Counted from the stretch's first letter, positions 33,540 through 46,330 are shown. The stretch: DNA of 64,000 nucleotides from Massospora cicadina (GCA_022478985.1 JAKSZP010013604.1:1-64000), one strand, 5' to 3'. Made by a program: numbers and translations. Notes: generated by a model not told the origin, from the sequence alone.

Positions 33540-36082
33540 GCCTTCACAATAGGGACGTTGAAAATTGCTGAACTCAAGGCCTCACCATCCCAGGCTAAGA
33601 AACTGAGCTTTTGTAAAAAAATTACCTGTAAACATCCTGGCCAAACAGGAAACACACTGTCCACACGGTGCCAAAGAAACATGGGCAACCATGCTCCTCC
33701 CCTCCCTTTTATTTGTCACCACACTAGGGTGCTTATACATGCGACCCATGAATTTAATTTTATTTCTTGGGGTTTGTACCTCAATGGCCATGTGCTTGTA
33801 GTGTCCTTTTCATGAGACAACGAAGCGCACGCGATCATTAATATTTATGTCCTGACAGGTGTTTGGGATTTCCAGGAATTTCTCTAGGCCATTACTTCCC
33901 TCCCACTTCCTTTAGACCCATTTGAGGTGGGCAACATGAATTGCTGGGCCAAACCATCCACCAATCATTGGCCTTCTGCGCCTGCCATCCACAGGAGCAC
34001 ATAAAACTTCACGTTTTAAAAGCCACTTTTGGGATGTTTGATACTCTACATAAACATGCACCGCTGCTCCCCAACATGCCCTGTCCCCATGTGCACAACG
34101 GTCAGCTGAGGTCTATGTCATGCATTGACCTTATTCTTGCCCCATTGAACTATTGGTCTCAGGTTGCACACTTTATGATGACGAAATTTGATTTCTTTGA
34201 TCACATGTTGGTGTCAATTTCCTTCTCTTTGTCACACACAGCGGTACAGGTGCCAAAGTGGTGCTAACTTCGTTCCGCCAAGATCACGTCGCACAGGTTT
34301 TCCTCATGGGTGGACACCAAAACTTTGGCACTGGAGTTCGCCACACCGTTCTTTGCAGACCCACTTACTACTTGGTCAACCTTAAAAGTAAACGCCATCT
34401 GCCAGGCATGCCACCGCTCATCATGTTGCTCTCAGTCTGCCTCAGAGGTCATTAAACGCACACTTGCAGAAGTGGACCGCCTGGTGTTTAATCTCCCTGC
34501 AGTAGGTTACATCCCATCTTGGGGTCTCAAGTGGGCAGAGGTGTCCACTCGCCTCAACGCACTGGTAAGGCAACACAAACATTGCAAATGTGTACAGTAC
34601 ACAGAAAAAGATATAACTATGGGTGACATGTGCTCCACCTATTTTTTCAAAAATTCTTCACGCCACGACAGTGCTTGGCTTGCACACAGGTGAGGCGGCC
34701 AAACCACTCCATTGCAGAAACTCCATCCAAAGTGATAATCGTAGTTCAAAACTATTACTCTGAATTCTATTACTCTGATACAGTTGAACTGGCCAAAGTT
34801 GAAGAATTTTATGAAAGTTCACATATCTGCTCCATTTCCCATATATTATAGCTGATGAATTTAATTTCTTAGGGAAAACTCTGGTATGCAATTTACGGTT
34901 CACCACACAGGTAATGCCCAGGTCCAGATTGGATTCATTATAATCTCTATAAGAGATATTTAATTATTTCTCCTCTTTGTTGCTAACCTCAATGAACCAG
35001 TGTTTGTTGGAAACGCGCCTCCTTCCTGAAGCCAGGAGGCGTACACTATAACGCTGTATAAGAAAGGGAATAAGCTGGACTTGGCTGACTGGCGCCTCAT
35101 TTCACTTACTAACACAGATACTAAGTTATTTACTAAAATTATGCTTAACCACCTAGTAGAAGTTGCCTCTGATATAATCACCTCTGATTAATTTGTTTTC
35201 ATTCCCAAGAAGTTTAAATGGGACACCATACACACTGTAGCCACCGTCTGACTGTCCACGGCTACTGGAGCACTTGTTTTCTTAGACCAGCAGAAGGCTT
35301 ATGATAGAGTCAAGTAAGATTACCTCAAAGCCTGCCTCTACAAGTTCCACCTTCCACATCAATTAAATAATTGGGTGACGTTGCTTATGGAAACTGACAC
35401 AATGGCTGTGCGTGGCCCTGGATTCTTCATGGATGTGGTTCACCCTTAAAGGGGCCTCCGCCAAGGGGACCCTTTAAGCCCATTATTGTACAGCTCCAGC
35501 CTCGACCCACTTTACCACAATATGAATGCCCGCCTTACCAATGTCCATGTGTAAGACCAAGCACCAGTTAAGATGCTGGAAGTTGCTGATGATTGTTCTG
35601 TTGGGGTGTCTAACAACCAAGATGCATACGCACTTATGGCTACTATCCAGGATTACTCCAGGGTAAGTGAAGCTGCACTTTACGCCTCCAAAATCAAAAT
35701 TATCTTCCTCAGTTAATTTTTATCCTGCTGGTCACCAGAACCCCATTTCCTACCTGCTTCAGCAGCTAGCTCACGGTTTGCTTACCCTGCCCACCCCATA
35801 CACCCCGCTTGTGCTCCCTTTCATGCCAAGACCCACTGTTGGTCCAGTACAACATTTGGGTGTTTGGCTGAAGGCGGGAGGGTACACCTCTTTAGCGATG
35901 TAGCACCATATTCTGGACAATGTCACAAAACGCATCTCTTCCCTCAGAGCCCACCAGACACCCTCCCAGGCAGGGTTGTGCTCACCAACTCTATGCTCCT
36001 GTCCAAAGTCTAGTTTGTGGCCCGTGTTACTGCTTTTCCCCATCTTTCTTCACCTTATTATACGCAATCATATAAGGGTGGC
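33540..36082 (+). pseudogene. LINE A-ii ORF2, 5' part
   Basis: The endonuclease start (LKIAELKASPSQAKKLSF) is at 33558. RT occupies about 35050-35720: LADWRLISLTNTDTKLFTKI, GALVFLDQQKAYDRV, LRQGDPLSPLLYSSSLDPL, and the catalytic box VADD where the family has FADD. Several in-frame stops interrupt it. The frame is cut at 36082 by the Gypsy-2 LTR. Confidence 0.83.
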
Positions 36083-37174
36083 TGTCAAAATCTGAGGATC
36101 TCTGGCTGGGAATTAGTTATCCTGTATGTTTATTTGGGCCAAAGTTCCAATGGTTGATCCTCAATAGTGCCTGTAGCTTATGGGATTTATACCATCTAAA
36201 AATTCACTAGGCTTATAAAATTCGCCTCAACTCTTCCAGATGATTTTGGGCGTAATTTTCCCTTTGTATTTGGAAACTTCTTCCAAGGCAGGATTTAATA
36301 CAAACTGGGGATTCAGTCCTTCCAGTTTGTCAACACTTCTCCAAGGTTAGGATAAGAACTAAACCAGGAAAAAAATAAAATAAACATAATTTTTATTTAA
36401 GCTATTTGTTAGATAATTTTCATAAGGCCAGGCGCCAGTATTAATATCTCTAGGGCATCTCCTGGCCACAATTCAGCACAAAATTTTAACAGCTATTTTA
36501 CACTCAATTTGGCCTACAACTTAAACCTTTTCTTAGGTTCATTGGTGGCAAAATATTCTCAAAATTGGGTGATTTCAGGTACAAAAATTGCGATAAAAGC
36601 ATGCAAAATTGTCCTAAGATCTTTTGGATTTAAGTTTTGGCATACTGCTGATGAGACACACCTTTTGTGAAATTATGGCCTCAATTGAAGTAAATGATGC
36701 ACCCCTAATTGGGATGTCAGCAGGCCTCTTCCTCAATGGCACTAGGTAACCACTTTTGGGCAGTCCACGAAAGTGCTATTGTGTCAATTACGCGGATTGA
36801 CATACGAATTTCGTCCTAATCAGGAAATTGATTATGTTTTTTGTTTGTCTGAAGTCCACAGGATTTTCAGACATTAACTTCGGGTCATCCCCAAATTATT
36901 TTGTATACAATTAAGTTGATTGTGCTTCCAATAATCTGGACCAATTGCCAAGATACAATGCCTAGAAAATTGGCCATAATATGTGAGCATATTCAGGCTG
37001 AGTGCTTTGCTAAAATACTTGATTAAATTATCATTGAGATGTTTAGCCCAAATTGTATGATTGAAATAGGCTTTGAGGTGAGAATATAGGTGTTAGCTCA
37101 AGCGTTGAAAGGACAATCGCCTAATCTGATGGTTGTCAAAGGCTTGTTTTTGAGTCAACCACCAGAATCTGACA
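36083..37174 (-). repeat. Gypsy-2 3' LTR
   Basis: It aligns end to end with 43602-44696. Long identical blocks occur (for example ACTGGGGATTCAGTCCTTCC near 36320 and 43830), and other blocks differ by 10% or more. LTR boundaries are exact because the LINE flanks are known from other copies. Confidence 0.92.
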
Positions 37175-37407
37175 TTCCCCCTCTTGACTTGAACATAAAT
37201 CCTATGATTCCCAATTAGCCTATGTTTTATTTTTATTGGCCTGAAAGCCCAAGGAGAATGTGGTTGTTTTTTTATGTGGTACCTTCAGCTGGAATGCCCA
37301 ATGAGTCTGAAGTATTATGGACCAAATGCCTGTCAAGTTTGAATTTGGATCATCTCCCAAACCTCAAGTGAGAACTAAAGTATTTTTTAGAATGAAACTA
37401 TTATATA

Positions 37408-37475
37408 AGTATTTTTTTTGTTTTGTTTTTGTGTTTTTGTGTTTTTGTGTTTTTGTATTTTTGTGTTTTATATGT
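37408..37475 (+). repeat. G-T5 microsatellite
   Basis: An imperfect 6-bp repeat of GTTTTT lies inside Gypsy-2, between the 3' LTR and the integrase end. The plus-strand Phe/Val/Leu/Cys-rich open frame over it is an artefact of the repeat. Confidence 0.85.
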
Positions 37476-37731
37476 TTTTTTCACTTTTTCTTTTCATCAG
37501 CCTACCTATTAAAACTTCTTAAGAATTTTGCAGGAATTGGTTTATATGGCCAGTCCTAATATCCTTGATTGTGTATATGAACTTAGATGTTTCCTCAATA
37601 ACTTTAAATGGCCTGACCCAGATGCGATCTAACTTTTGCATTTGGCCCAATCTGTGGGTGTTGCAAACTAAAAATTCATTGTTAACTTCAAATTTGGCCA
37701 GTGTATAGCGATAACCTAAGTCCTTTTGATG

Positions 37732-38525
37732 TCAGGCCTTTTTCTTGACAAACCTGTTGTCAAAGTCTTGGGCTTGTAGTTTGATTAAGACATCTGCAAG
37801 CTTCTCAACGTACTGAGGGTAGGTGTTTTTGCCAGGATCCTCTAGGGCCAGGTATAGCAGCGTTAGTATGGCTGGGTGTCTACCATATAATACTTGAAAT
37901 GGAGACATCCTGGTTGATGAATGGTAGGAGATATTGTAGGCAAAGACTTCCAAACTTAGATATGTACTCCATTCAGATGGTTTGGCCAAGGTTAATTTTT
38001 GGATAATGTTCACCAAACATCCCATTTGCACGCTCAACAGTCCCATTAGTTTATGGAGATAGGGAGAAGAAAGCACACCTTGTACTCCCATTAGTTGGTT
38101 GAGCTTGGCAAGGACATTGGCGGTAAAGTTGGTTCCATTATTAGTCAGAATAACCTGAGGGCATCCATGTTTGTGCGTAATGTTTTCAAGTACGAACTTG
38201 GCGGTTGTTGCCGCTCCAGATTCCCAAATAGCCTTGGCTTTGATCCATTTGGTTAAGTGGTCGATGTCTATGATTATGTACTTGGCCTTCTTATTTTGTT
38301 GGAAGGAGCCAACAACGTCAATAAATACAGTGTGCCAGGCAAAGTTGGGCTGAACAAACTGTTAAGATGTGCATTTTCAGAATGGTTTTTCTCCTTGGCA
38401 CTCTGCACAGCATTCTAGCGTTTCTTGGATGTCAAAATGCATTGACTCCCAGTAGTAGAATTGTTTCAGATGCTCTTTTGTCTTCTTGAATCCGCCATGC
38501 CCTATGGTCTTATGTGCTGCCATTA
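37732..38525 (-). pseudogene. Gypsy-2 integrase
   Basis: The HHCC finger is intact at 38404-38525: HKTIGHGGFKKTKEHL then ECCAEC. The core follows: IIIDIDHLTKWIKAKAIW (first Asp), VILTNNGTNF (second Asp now Asn), and VFAYNISYHSSTRMSPFQVL with YGRHPA. Frameshifts exist near 38090. The active-site change means no catalysis. Confidence 0.85.
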
Positions 38526-38699
38526 TTAGGACTGTTTAGGCCAATGGTCTTGGAAAAGTGAACTTTTTGTCCTCAACGATATTGTAAAGTGTCCTGTATT
38601 TGATGGTTGTTTTTTGTAGATCCAATAGTATTTTTGGATGGATTTAAGCTCATCCTGATACTCTCCGGTGATCATTTTCATAAACAACTCATTGGTGGC

Positions 38700-39200
38700 C
38701 TGACTAAGTGTTGCGATAGTTTGTAGTTAGGATAGAAGGTCAGCATTTTGGTGTTTTGCGCCCGCTTGATGCTTAATGGTGTAGTCATAGGCTTGAAGCT
38801 TCAATGCCCAGCAGGCTAATTGGCCCTCAGGTTCTCTTAAGTTATTCAACCATCTTAGGGAAGCATGATTGGAAAAAACTTTAAAATGAGTACCATGAGG
38901 GTAGACCCAGAATTGCTTGCAAGCATATATATCAGCTAAGCATTCTTGTTCCATCACCGTGTAGTTTTTTTGTGAACATTTAAGGTCCGACTAGCTAAGG
39001 CAACTAGATGTTCTTCTTGTCTTCTCCGACTTGGGATAACATGGCCCCCACTGCTGTTTGGGATGCATCAGTTTGGACAATAAATTTGTGATCAAAGTCT
39101 GGGTATTGAAGAACAGGTGCGCTTAATAGGGCTGATTAAAGTTGGTCAAATGCATCCTGGCAAGATGCGTTCCAGTCATTTGGGACCTTATCTTTAAGCA
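38700..39200 (-). pseudogene. Gypsy-2 RNase H
   Basis: The 76-residue frame 38727-38957 has QECLADIYACKQFWVYPHGT, HFKVFSNHASLRWL then NNLREPEGQLACWALKLQAY, and ends AGAKHQNADLLS, the RNase H C-terminal block. The N-terminal TDAS-like part is near 39080 (IVQTDASQTAVGAML, with frame loss). Confidence 0.85.
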
Positions 39201-39990
39201 GATATAAAAGCGGCTCTCCAAGTTGTGCGAAGTCAGTGATAAATCAGCAATAGTACTTGATCATGCCTAGGAATAGTTGAATATCGCTCTTGGATTTGGG
39301 ACATTTCATTTTGGAGTTTGCATCCAACTTAGAGGGTTGGGGCCAAAGACCCACTTTATCAATCATAAATCCGAGTTATTCCAGTTGTTCTTTAAAAACT
39401 CAAATTTTCTGGGCTTGAATTTTAATTTTGCAGCGGCTAGCCTTTTGAAAACCTCCTCTAAGTGTTCCAGGTGGTCGTCAAAAGTGCGGCTGAAAAAGTT
39501 GATATTGTTAAGGTACACTAGTACACATGCCAATTCTAAATCTTCCAGGATTATGTCTATTGCCCATTAAAATGTGGCTGGGGCGTTGCAGAGCCCTTGA
39601 GGCATTCTCATCAGCTGGAATAGGCCCTCTTAGGTTATGATTGCACATTTCTTGCGCTCCTCTTTGGTAAGATCTATTTTCCATTATCCGCTGATAAGAT
39701 CCATTGATGAGAAGAACTTCGTTCCCCTAGCCTATCCAATTCATTATCAATTTGTGTCAGCGGGTAAAAGTCCTTCTTTGTGATGTTATTTAACTTCCAA
39801 TAGTCAATGACTACTTGCTTGCTTCCATCCTTCTTCTTCACTATTAAAATTGTTGCGGCCCATGGACTTTTTGAAGAGAGTAGCATGCCATAGTTGAGAA
39901 GTTCCTTATTTCCTTGTATACTGCTTCTTATGATAATTTTGAGCGTCTAATTGGGCGTAATTGAATACGTTTATGATCTCCTGTATTAAT
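39200..39990 (-). pseudogene. Gypsy-2 reverse transcriptase
   Basis: The 39674-39886 frame holds SPWAATILIVKKKDGSKQVV then IDYWKLNNITKKDFYPLTQI, RT motifs 1 and 2. Near 39580-39620 the opposite strand gives RMPQGL.NAPATF in the minus reading. The catalytic Asp boxes are in broken frames. Confidence 0.82.
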
Positions 39991-40566
39991 TTTGTGGGTG
40001 ATACCATTAGCACAACCCAAGTTGAAATCATCTTGTACAAATATTTTCTTAATATTTAGAGAATAATTCTTGAGCTTGGCCTTTCTCAGAGTTGGTCAGG
40101 GTGCTTAAATTGTCCATAGGGACAACATTATGTATGCTGAGTTGGTTTTTATCAGGGATCCCTATTTTGACAAAAGTTCCAAACTCCTGGAATGAGTGAA
40201 TTTCCATGATAGGAAACAGATGCAGAAAAGTGATTATTTGATGTCACCTGATGGGAATGGGCTGATTTTGCAGGTTTGCACATAAAATATGTATTTCTAC
40301 ATGTCCCAGAATGATTAGACCAGGAATAATGTATGGTTTAAATTGAGATTTAGATCATGGTTAATAAAATTCATCGTAAAGTCCTTCTGTGATATTAATT
40401 GTTAGTCCTGTCAGGACGATTACTTATTCTCTGAATGGTATAGTGATGGTCTTATTTGATCAAAGTTGAATGCCATTTGGCTCATTAATATGAGTTGGAA
40501 GTGGTTTTATCATTGACCGAGCTTTGGAATATTCAATTGGGATGACCCCAGCTTTGTAAGCCAGAT

Positions 40567-41122
40567 TTATGCATAGGCAGGGTTTTTTTTCAACTGCCTT
40601 ATCACGGTTATAGTAAAGTGGGATAGCCTGGCAAGAATGGTGAGAGTATCATCCTTATGATTGGTAACAGCTCCATATCTTCTTAGGAAACCAGTCCTAA
40701 TTAGTATATCATATTTTGTATCTGGCAACACTATGGCAGGTGCTGTTGCTACAATAGATCCAAATCTGAGTGGTAGGGTACTGTAGGTGCCCAGCAATTT
40801 TGGTTGTATGCGCTCCAGCAATTCCATATTCCTGACAGTGGGCAACATAGGGCGCAATTTTTAGATTTTTAACCAAGTTTGTGCTGACTATATTGATATG
40901 AGCATTACTATCAACAATGGCCCGAACTTGCACCTTATTTACTGCTATATCCACATAAGTACATTCAGAGTTGTTTTCAGAGATATTAATTTTTGTGAAT
41001 GCTGTGATTGCTGCCAATTCCAGGTGTGATTTCAGGCTTGAGAAAATATCTGGTAAGTTATCTTCTAAGGTCTTCATGGGAATGGCTACTTGAACGTCGT
41101 TAAGTTTAGGCAGGTTGGTCAA
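40567..41122 (-). pseudogene. Gypsy-2 aspartic protease
   Basis: The minus strand shows YVDIAVNKVQVRAIVDSNAH then INIVSTNLVKNLKIAP. The active site is DSN where family members have DSG/DTG. In a second frame (40567-40857) the distal part reads YDILIRTGFLRRYGAV, matching the ILGMDFL..Y.A type of end. Placement between Gag and RT is as expected. Confidence 0.8.
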
Positions 41123-41439
41123 GCATCTGGGTTGGAGGTCTAAACCCTGGTCAATAATCTGCTTTGCATAGGGTTTTGATAATTCAGTTTGGGCTTCCTT
41201 GGTAATTTTTTAGGTTTAATTGCTTTTTCTGTGGCTCAGATGTGACCATCATGACATCATTAGCCACAATATGGTGGAGGTTATCTTTAGCAACATATTT
41301 GGCCCTAAGAATTTCATCAGGGTCAGGTGGAACAGTTTAAAAATCGGTGAAGTTAGAGAATTCCGCATTTACTTCACTTTCTCTTTTCCCATCTCATTGT
41401 CACTGTTGATTTCCAAAGCAAAGTTGACCTCATGCTTTT

Positions 41440-43560
41440 TGTTGGACCATCTGAAGCATTGTCCAGCAAAATGCCTTGTTGAGCGCAAATGTGGCAAGTA
41501 TTTGGCCCTGTTCACTAAAGTTTTGCTTGAATCTTTGGTTCATATTTTTGGAATTTTTCTCCTGGTTGAACATCATGCTGCTTTTTGGGCCCAAAAATCG
41601 AGATTTTACTGATCTTTGGCCCGATTATGTGTATTAATTATGGGAACAGCTTCTCAAGTAGTTGGTAAGCTCTTGGATTTCCAAGCTTCCATTGAAGGCA
41701 GGCAACATAACATTGTGCAGTTCAAGAAAGGGCATAATCGCATCCTCCATTGCAATCTTGGCGTCAAACTTATCTATTGCATTGCACCCACACAGAACTT
41801 GTGCCTTCTGGAAAAATCTATCCACAAAGTCCTTAATAGTCTCATTCTGTTTGAATTTAATAATAAGAAGCTCTCTTTTTTGGGTTTCTAGTTTCTCAGG
41901 CGTTCAAACTGTTTTGTTATTGAAATTTTGGCATCCATGTAGGACCAATTATCGCCCAAATAGGGCATAATGAGGTCACAGCTATGGGCATCAAGTGAGT
42001 TAATCAGTGCTGATCCTTTTTCATGGTCTGATGCTCTTTTTATTGCTTTAAAAATAATTTGAGGAAAGAGTGACCGTTTCCATCCTTATTATACTTTGAT
42101 AAATTCTTTGGTTTGAAGTCATCTCGCCCTATTTCAGGCATAGGTGTTGTACTTCTTCTTGAGCGTCTTGGTGTATCATCGCCCATGATTGGCCCTCTTT
42201 CCTGTTGGGAAGTATCTGGAATCAGGATTGATGCTAGGACTCTAGGCATAGAAAGGATGTTCAAAATATCAGTTTCTGCATCGGTGTCAACTTCTGATGA
42301 TTCAATTTCATGATATTGCTCCAAACTACTAGATTTTAACATCTGAATTTGGCCCTTAGTTACTTTCCCATGCTGTTTTTTGGCCAGATAAGCAGAGCTT
42401 TTTCCTTTTTTTTGTCAAAGTTGGGCGAGCATTGGCAACCTTGCTCTTTGTGGAATTCAAATTCTTTTTTAAGGTTTTTGTACTCTTCTTTTAATAAAGC
42501 TTGATTGGTTTTTAAGCTTTTTATCTTTGTCCATACTATCTCCTCGGGAATTTGCAGTTGATAGCTGAATTCTGAGTTCCCAATTTTCCTAAGTAACTTC
42601 AGTATTTCTAGCCTGCAATCTCGACACCACAGTCCAAAGTTTAGAAAATTCCTCTTTGATCTGGTCACCTTCATCTCTATTTGAGATGGCTGGCTTTGCT
42701 TCAAGGTCTTTGAAGTTTTTGTTGATAGTATCCAGCTCGGCCTGAACATACTCCAAAGCCATCAACTTTTACATTTAACTCCAAGTGATTTCTTTGGCCT
42801 GAAGTGGCCTGTATGGTAAGTCGTTCTGATTGAGACAATAGGTAATCTGAATGGCTTTCCAGTTTTTGACAGCGGTTATTCCTAGTTTGTACCCATTCTT
42901 TTGATAACCCATGGTGTGCCAGAACTTCTGCGGCTAATTTCAGGACTCCTTCATTCAGAAGCTCCTCAAGGGAGTTTAATCTCCCATGAGCTTCATTGGC
43001 AAGTCCCATATTATCAACAATTGCTTTTCAGACTTCAGCAAAACTGGAATTTAGCTTGTCCAGTAGGGAATTTCAGGAAATTTGTTCCTCCCCTTGCACA
43101 CGGTAGATTTCCAGATTTTGTCTAGCAATTATTCGCTGGGTATGCTTAATTGAGGATTGAACAAAGTGAACCAGGAATTCATTGGTTGCTTGACTGTCTG
43201 TGAGATGTTTGGCAAGAGATGCCATAAAAGTGTCACGGTACTTCATATATATCTCCATCTTTAGTGCCTGATCCTTAAGGTAGTAGAACAGACTGAAAGA
43301 AAGATCAATTTGTGAAGTACCAATCCTAAAACCCGGATATAGGGTTTCCAGCTTACCTTTTATGCTTGAAGATGTATGATCAATCAGGCTGATTGCATCT
43401 GCATGAGCTCCCCCACTGTGATAAGATCCAGGTAGTAGGAGGTACCCACTTCAGAGCCTTGACGGCTGGTATTAAAATAGTTTGAAATTTCCTTATTTCT
43501 GGTTTTCATCTCATTGTCGCTTTCTCATCTTGCTGATGCTGCCAGTAATTGGTCATGGGA
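41440..43560 (-). pseudogene. Gypsy-2 Gag
   Basis: Open frames at 43073-43258, 42701-43009, 42360-42749 and 42040-42342 follow one another on the minus strand. Acidic and serine-rich text (LEQYHEIESSEVDTDAETDI) and a Lys/Glu-rich, probably coiled-coil part (NQALLKEEYKNLKKEFEFHK) are seen. Near 41455-41500 CHICAQQG then HFAGQC forms a C-X2-C-X4-H-X4-C knuckle if one missing base is allowed. Confidence 0.7.
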
Positions 43561-43601
43561 ATCCATCTTATAAATGTAACTGGTCTTGAGTGAGCACCAG
43601 T

Positions 43602-44696
43602 TGTCAACATCTGAGGATTACTCGCTTGTAAATTGTTATCCTGCACGTTTATTTGGGCCAAAGTTTCTATGGTTGATTCTTAGTAGTGCCTGTAGTTTCT
43701 GGGATTCGTACCAACTAAAAACTCACTAGGCTATAAAATTCACCTCAACTCTTCCAGTCAATTTTGGGCATAATTTTCCCTTTGTATTTGGGAACTTCTT
43801 CTGAGGCAGGATTTAATACAAACTGGGGATTCAGTCCTTCCAGTTTGTCAACACTTCTCCAAGGTTAGGATACAGAATAAAAACCAGGAAAAGGATAAAG
43901 TAAATATAGCTTTTATTTTAAGCTATTTGTTAGATAATTTTCATAAGGCCAGGCACCAGTATTAATGTCTCTAGGGCATCTCCTGGCCACATTCCAGCAC
44001 AAAATTTTAACAGCTATTTTACATTCAATTTGGCCTACAACTTAAACCTTTTCTTAGGTTCATTGGTGGCAAAATATTCTCAAAATTGGGTGATTTCAGG
44101 TACAAAAATTGCGATAAAAGCATGCAAAATTGTCCTAAGATCTTTTAGATTTAAGTTTCGGCATACTGCTGATGAAACACACCTTCTGTGAAAGTTTGGC
44201 CTCAATTGAAGTAAATGATGCACCCCTAATTGGGATGTCAGCAGGCCTCTTCCTCAATAGCACTAGGTAACCACTTTTGGGCAGTCCACGCAAGTGCTAT
44301 TGTGCCAATTACGTGGATTGACATACAAATTTCGTCCTAAGGCAAGAAATTGATTACGTTTTTTGTTTGTCTGAAGTCCATGGGGTTTTCAGATATTAAC
44401 TTTGAAACGTCCCCAAATTAACTTGTATACAATTAAGTTGATTGTGTTATGATAGTCAGGAACAATTGCTGAGATACAATGCCTAGAAAATTAGACATAA
44501 TATGCAAGCATATTTGAGACAAGCACTTTGCTAATATACTTGATCAAATTATCATTAAAATGTTCACAAAAAATTGTATGATTGCAATAGGCTTTGAGGT
44601 GGTAATATAAATGTTAGCTCAAGCATTGAAAGGATAATCATCCCGATCTGATGGTTTTTGAAGGCTTATTTTTGAGTCAACCACCAGAATCTGACA
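43602..44696 (-). repeat. Gypsy-2 5' LTR and primer-binding-like site
   Basis: LTR TGTCAACATCTGAGG...CTGACA. Inside it the minus strand reads ACTGGTGCTCACTCAAGACC (43582-43601), nearly the same as 57064 (TTGGTGCTCACTCC). Confidence 0.92.
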
Positions 44697-45888
44697 GTGA
44701 ATTTGGTTAGGTCGCCCACTGTCAGTGCTCCTGGATGTCATGTTTGGCCCTCACCATAGTGGTAGTATGGGCCTGCTCAACTTCGAGGTCCATGTCACCA
44801 AAATACTTGGCATCTGGGTTGTTACGGTCATTAACCCCACATTCTAAGCCCAACACTGGTCATGTGTGGCCACTCCAAGTTTTCCCACACCCTGGGCCTC
44901 AGCAATCCTACCCACCCCCACTCTTTGTTAAACTATGTTGCTTCACATCCCTCTGCTACAGGCCCCATGGGACGTCGCCCCACTTCAAACAAATTCTCCT
45001 CCGCATGCAGAGCGCTGGATAGAGAAATGGCATCAGTGGGCACACCGCCCAAAGAAGTCGCCCTACTCCACGCTTCAAACAGGAAGTACAAGTCTTAGCT
45101 GTTCTGAACATTTTGATACCCAGGAGGTCCCCTAACATGGCCATAATTAAATATCTGGACATGTTGGACATCCCATACTCCCTAGAAACCCAGAAAGACA
45201 TCTAAAAGTACACACCCTTTTATGCAGCCACAAGTTTGTTCTTATTGTGACGCTCCTTGAAACGGGTATACTGTTTTTCCAAGTGATCAAACAAATCACA
45301 CTCCTCATGTGTTGTGTGTGACCAATATGGGGCACTAGTCCACTGCCTGGAAGAGTGATCACCATCAAAAGTGATCTGGTGCGTGGTTCAGCATCTTTTT
45401 TTCCAGAAGCAAACACAGACCTTCAGCCTCTCTAAAAACATCTTCGTCCTGCTTTTAAATCCCCTATACAACCTTCCCTCCAAGCCTTAGTGGTGTCAAT
45501 TGCTATGTGGACTATCCACACGATTGTCTTGGATGCCATTTCAGGCTATACTTCCAACCTCTAGGAAGCTGTACGCCGATTTCAGTCGTACCTATTGACC
45601 ACTTTCAAGCATGGTTGTTTGGTTATCTACCATTCCATCAACGACAGTTGGTCTCATCCTGGTTTCCAGTATGGTTCATCACTTCATAATCTTTCCTTCA
45701 TACGTGCTCAATAGTGGTGCAAGCCTCTACTCATGATACCCATCTTCCTTTATTTGGCGTTCCCACTGGCAACAGGAGACCGCATTAGCTCCTCTGGGTG
45801 CCCCTATCGCATATTAGTGCTTGATTATTATTACATATTAGAAGTGTCTATCTCATGATCAGCCTTCCCCAGATAAAAATTAAAAATA
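44697..45888 (+). pseudogene. LINE A-ii ORF2, 3' part and tail
   Basis: The sequence picks up directly after the LTR with HVWPSP.W-type text equal to MFGPHHHGGMGLLDFKAHAA of A-iii. It goes on through SHQNSPPHAERWIEKWHQWA (44935 onward) to the C-terminal region DYPHDCLGCHFRLYF (45507) and ends in an A-rich tail at 45888. All frames are broken. Confidence 0.85.
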
Positions 45889-45939
45889 ATTGAATCATCT
45901 TTTATGGATTGATTAGGGTTTGTCACCAGTCAATAAGGG

Positions 45940-46330
45940 GTTATTTACAAGTGCTGAAACTTGAAATTCATGTATTGGCAGCAACTTGCCAGTTAGCATA
46001 AAGCAACGCAACCTGCTGTTAGTGAATAATTAAGTCTCATTAACTAATCAGGTTGCTAGCCTAATAATGAAAATTGATGGGGTCAGATAAAGGTGTTGGG
46101 ACACGCTGTTTCTGAATCCAGTACATGATGGATCATAATCTAGCCAGTGGTGGATAACCACTAAGTGGATGAATGAGCAGATGCATCATTTATCTTTGGT
46201 GTGACATACAGCTAATTCATTGGCAATGGATGCTGTTTTTGGTGGGGCGCCCAATGAGGAGTTGGTGCTAAATTCAATATAAATTCCTTGAATTTATTCA
46301 ATAAGTATAGTCACTGGATTCTCACCTATG
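45940..46330 (+). repeat. LTR-like repeat, family D copy 2
   Basis: It resembles 56090-56490: CAACGC(A/G)ACCTG, AA.CAGGTTG.TAGC.TAAT, and later a GGATGCTGTTTTTGG block versus GGCTGCTGTTTCCAA. Boundaries are unclear; the sequence continues non-coding to 46785. Confidence 0.45.

Larger units (their letters stand above)
36083..44696 (-). mobile_element. Gypsy-2: Ty3/gypsy element with 1.09-kb LTRs
   Basis: LTRs 36083-37174 and 43602-44696 both run TGTCAA...CTGACA. Minus-strand order is Gag, protease, RT, RNase H, integrase. The target site is confirmed by LINE A on both sides: GTGGC (36078-36082) and GTGAA (44697-44701) align with the same LINE position (ATGGC in A-iii). The polypurine tract AGAGGGGGAA precedes the 3' LTR on the minus strand. 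Total length is 8.6 kb. Confidence 0.92.
32039..45888 (+). mobile_element. LINE A-ii, interrupted by Gypsy-2
   Basis: The 5' end (GACTTTTATCTCTTGTTGCA) matches A-iii (AACTTTTCTTTCTCGTTGCA). The 3' end has CAGCCTTCCCCAGATAAAAA, like A-iii (CAGCCTTCCTCGCAATAAAT). A decayed duplication ACTGAATCATTTT (32026) / ATTGAATCATCTT (45889) flanks it. ORF1 and ORF2 are in the expected order. The sequence breaks off at 36082 within ORF2 and resumes at 44697, which dates Gypsy-2 as younger than this LINE. Confidence 0.88.

Noticed and set aside
37317..37559. Phe/Val/Leu/Cys-rich frame resembling membrane segments
   Set aside because: It is produced by the G-T5 microsatellite inside Gypsy-2.
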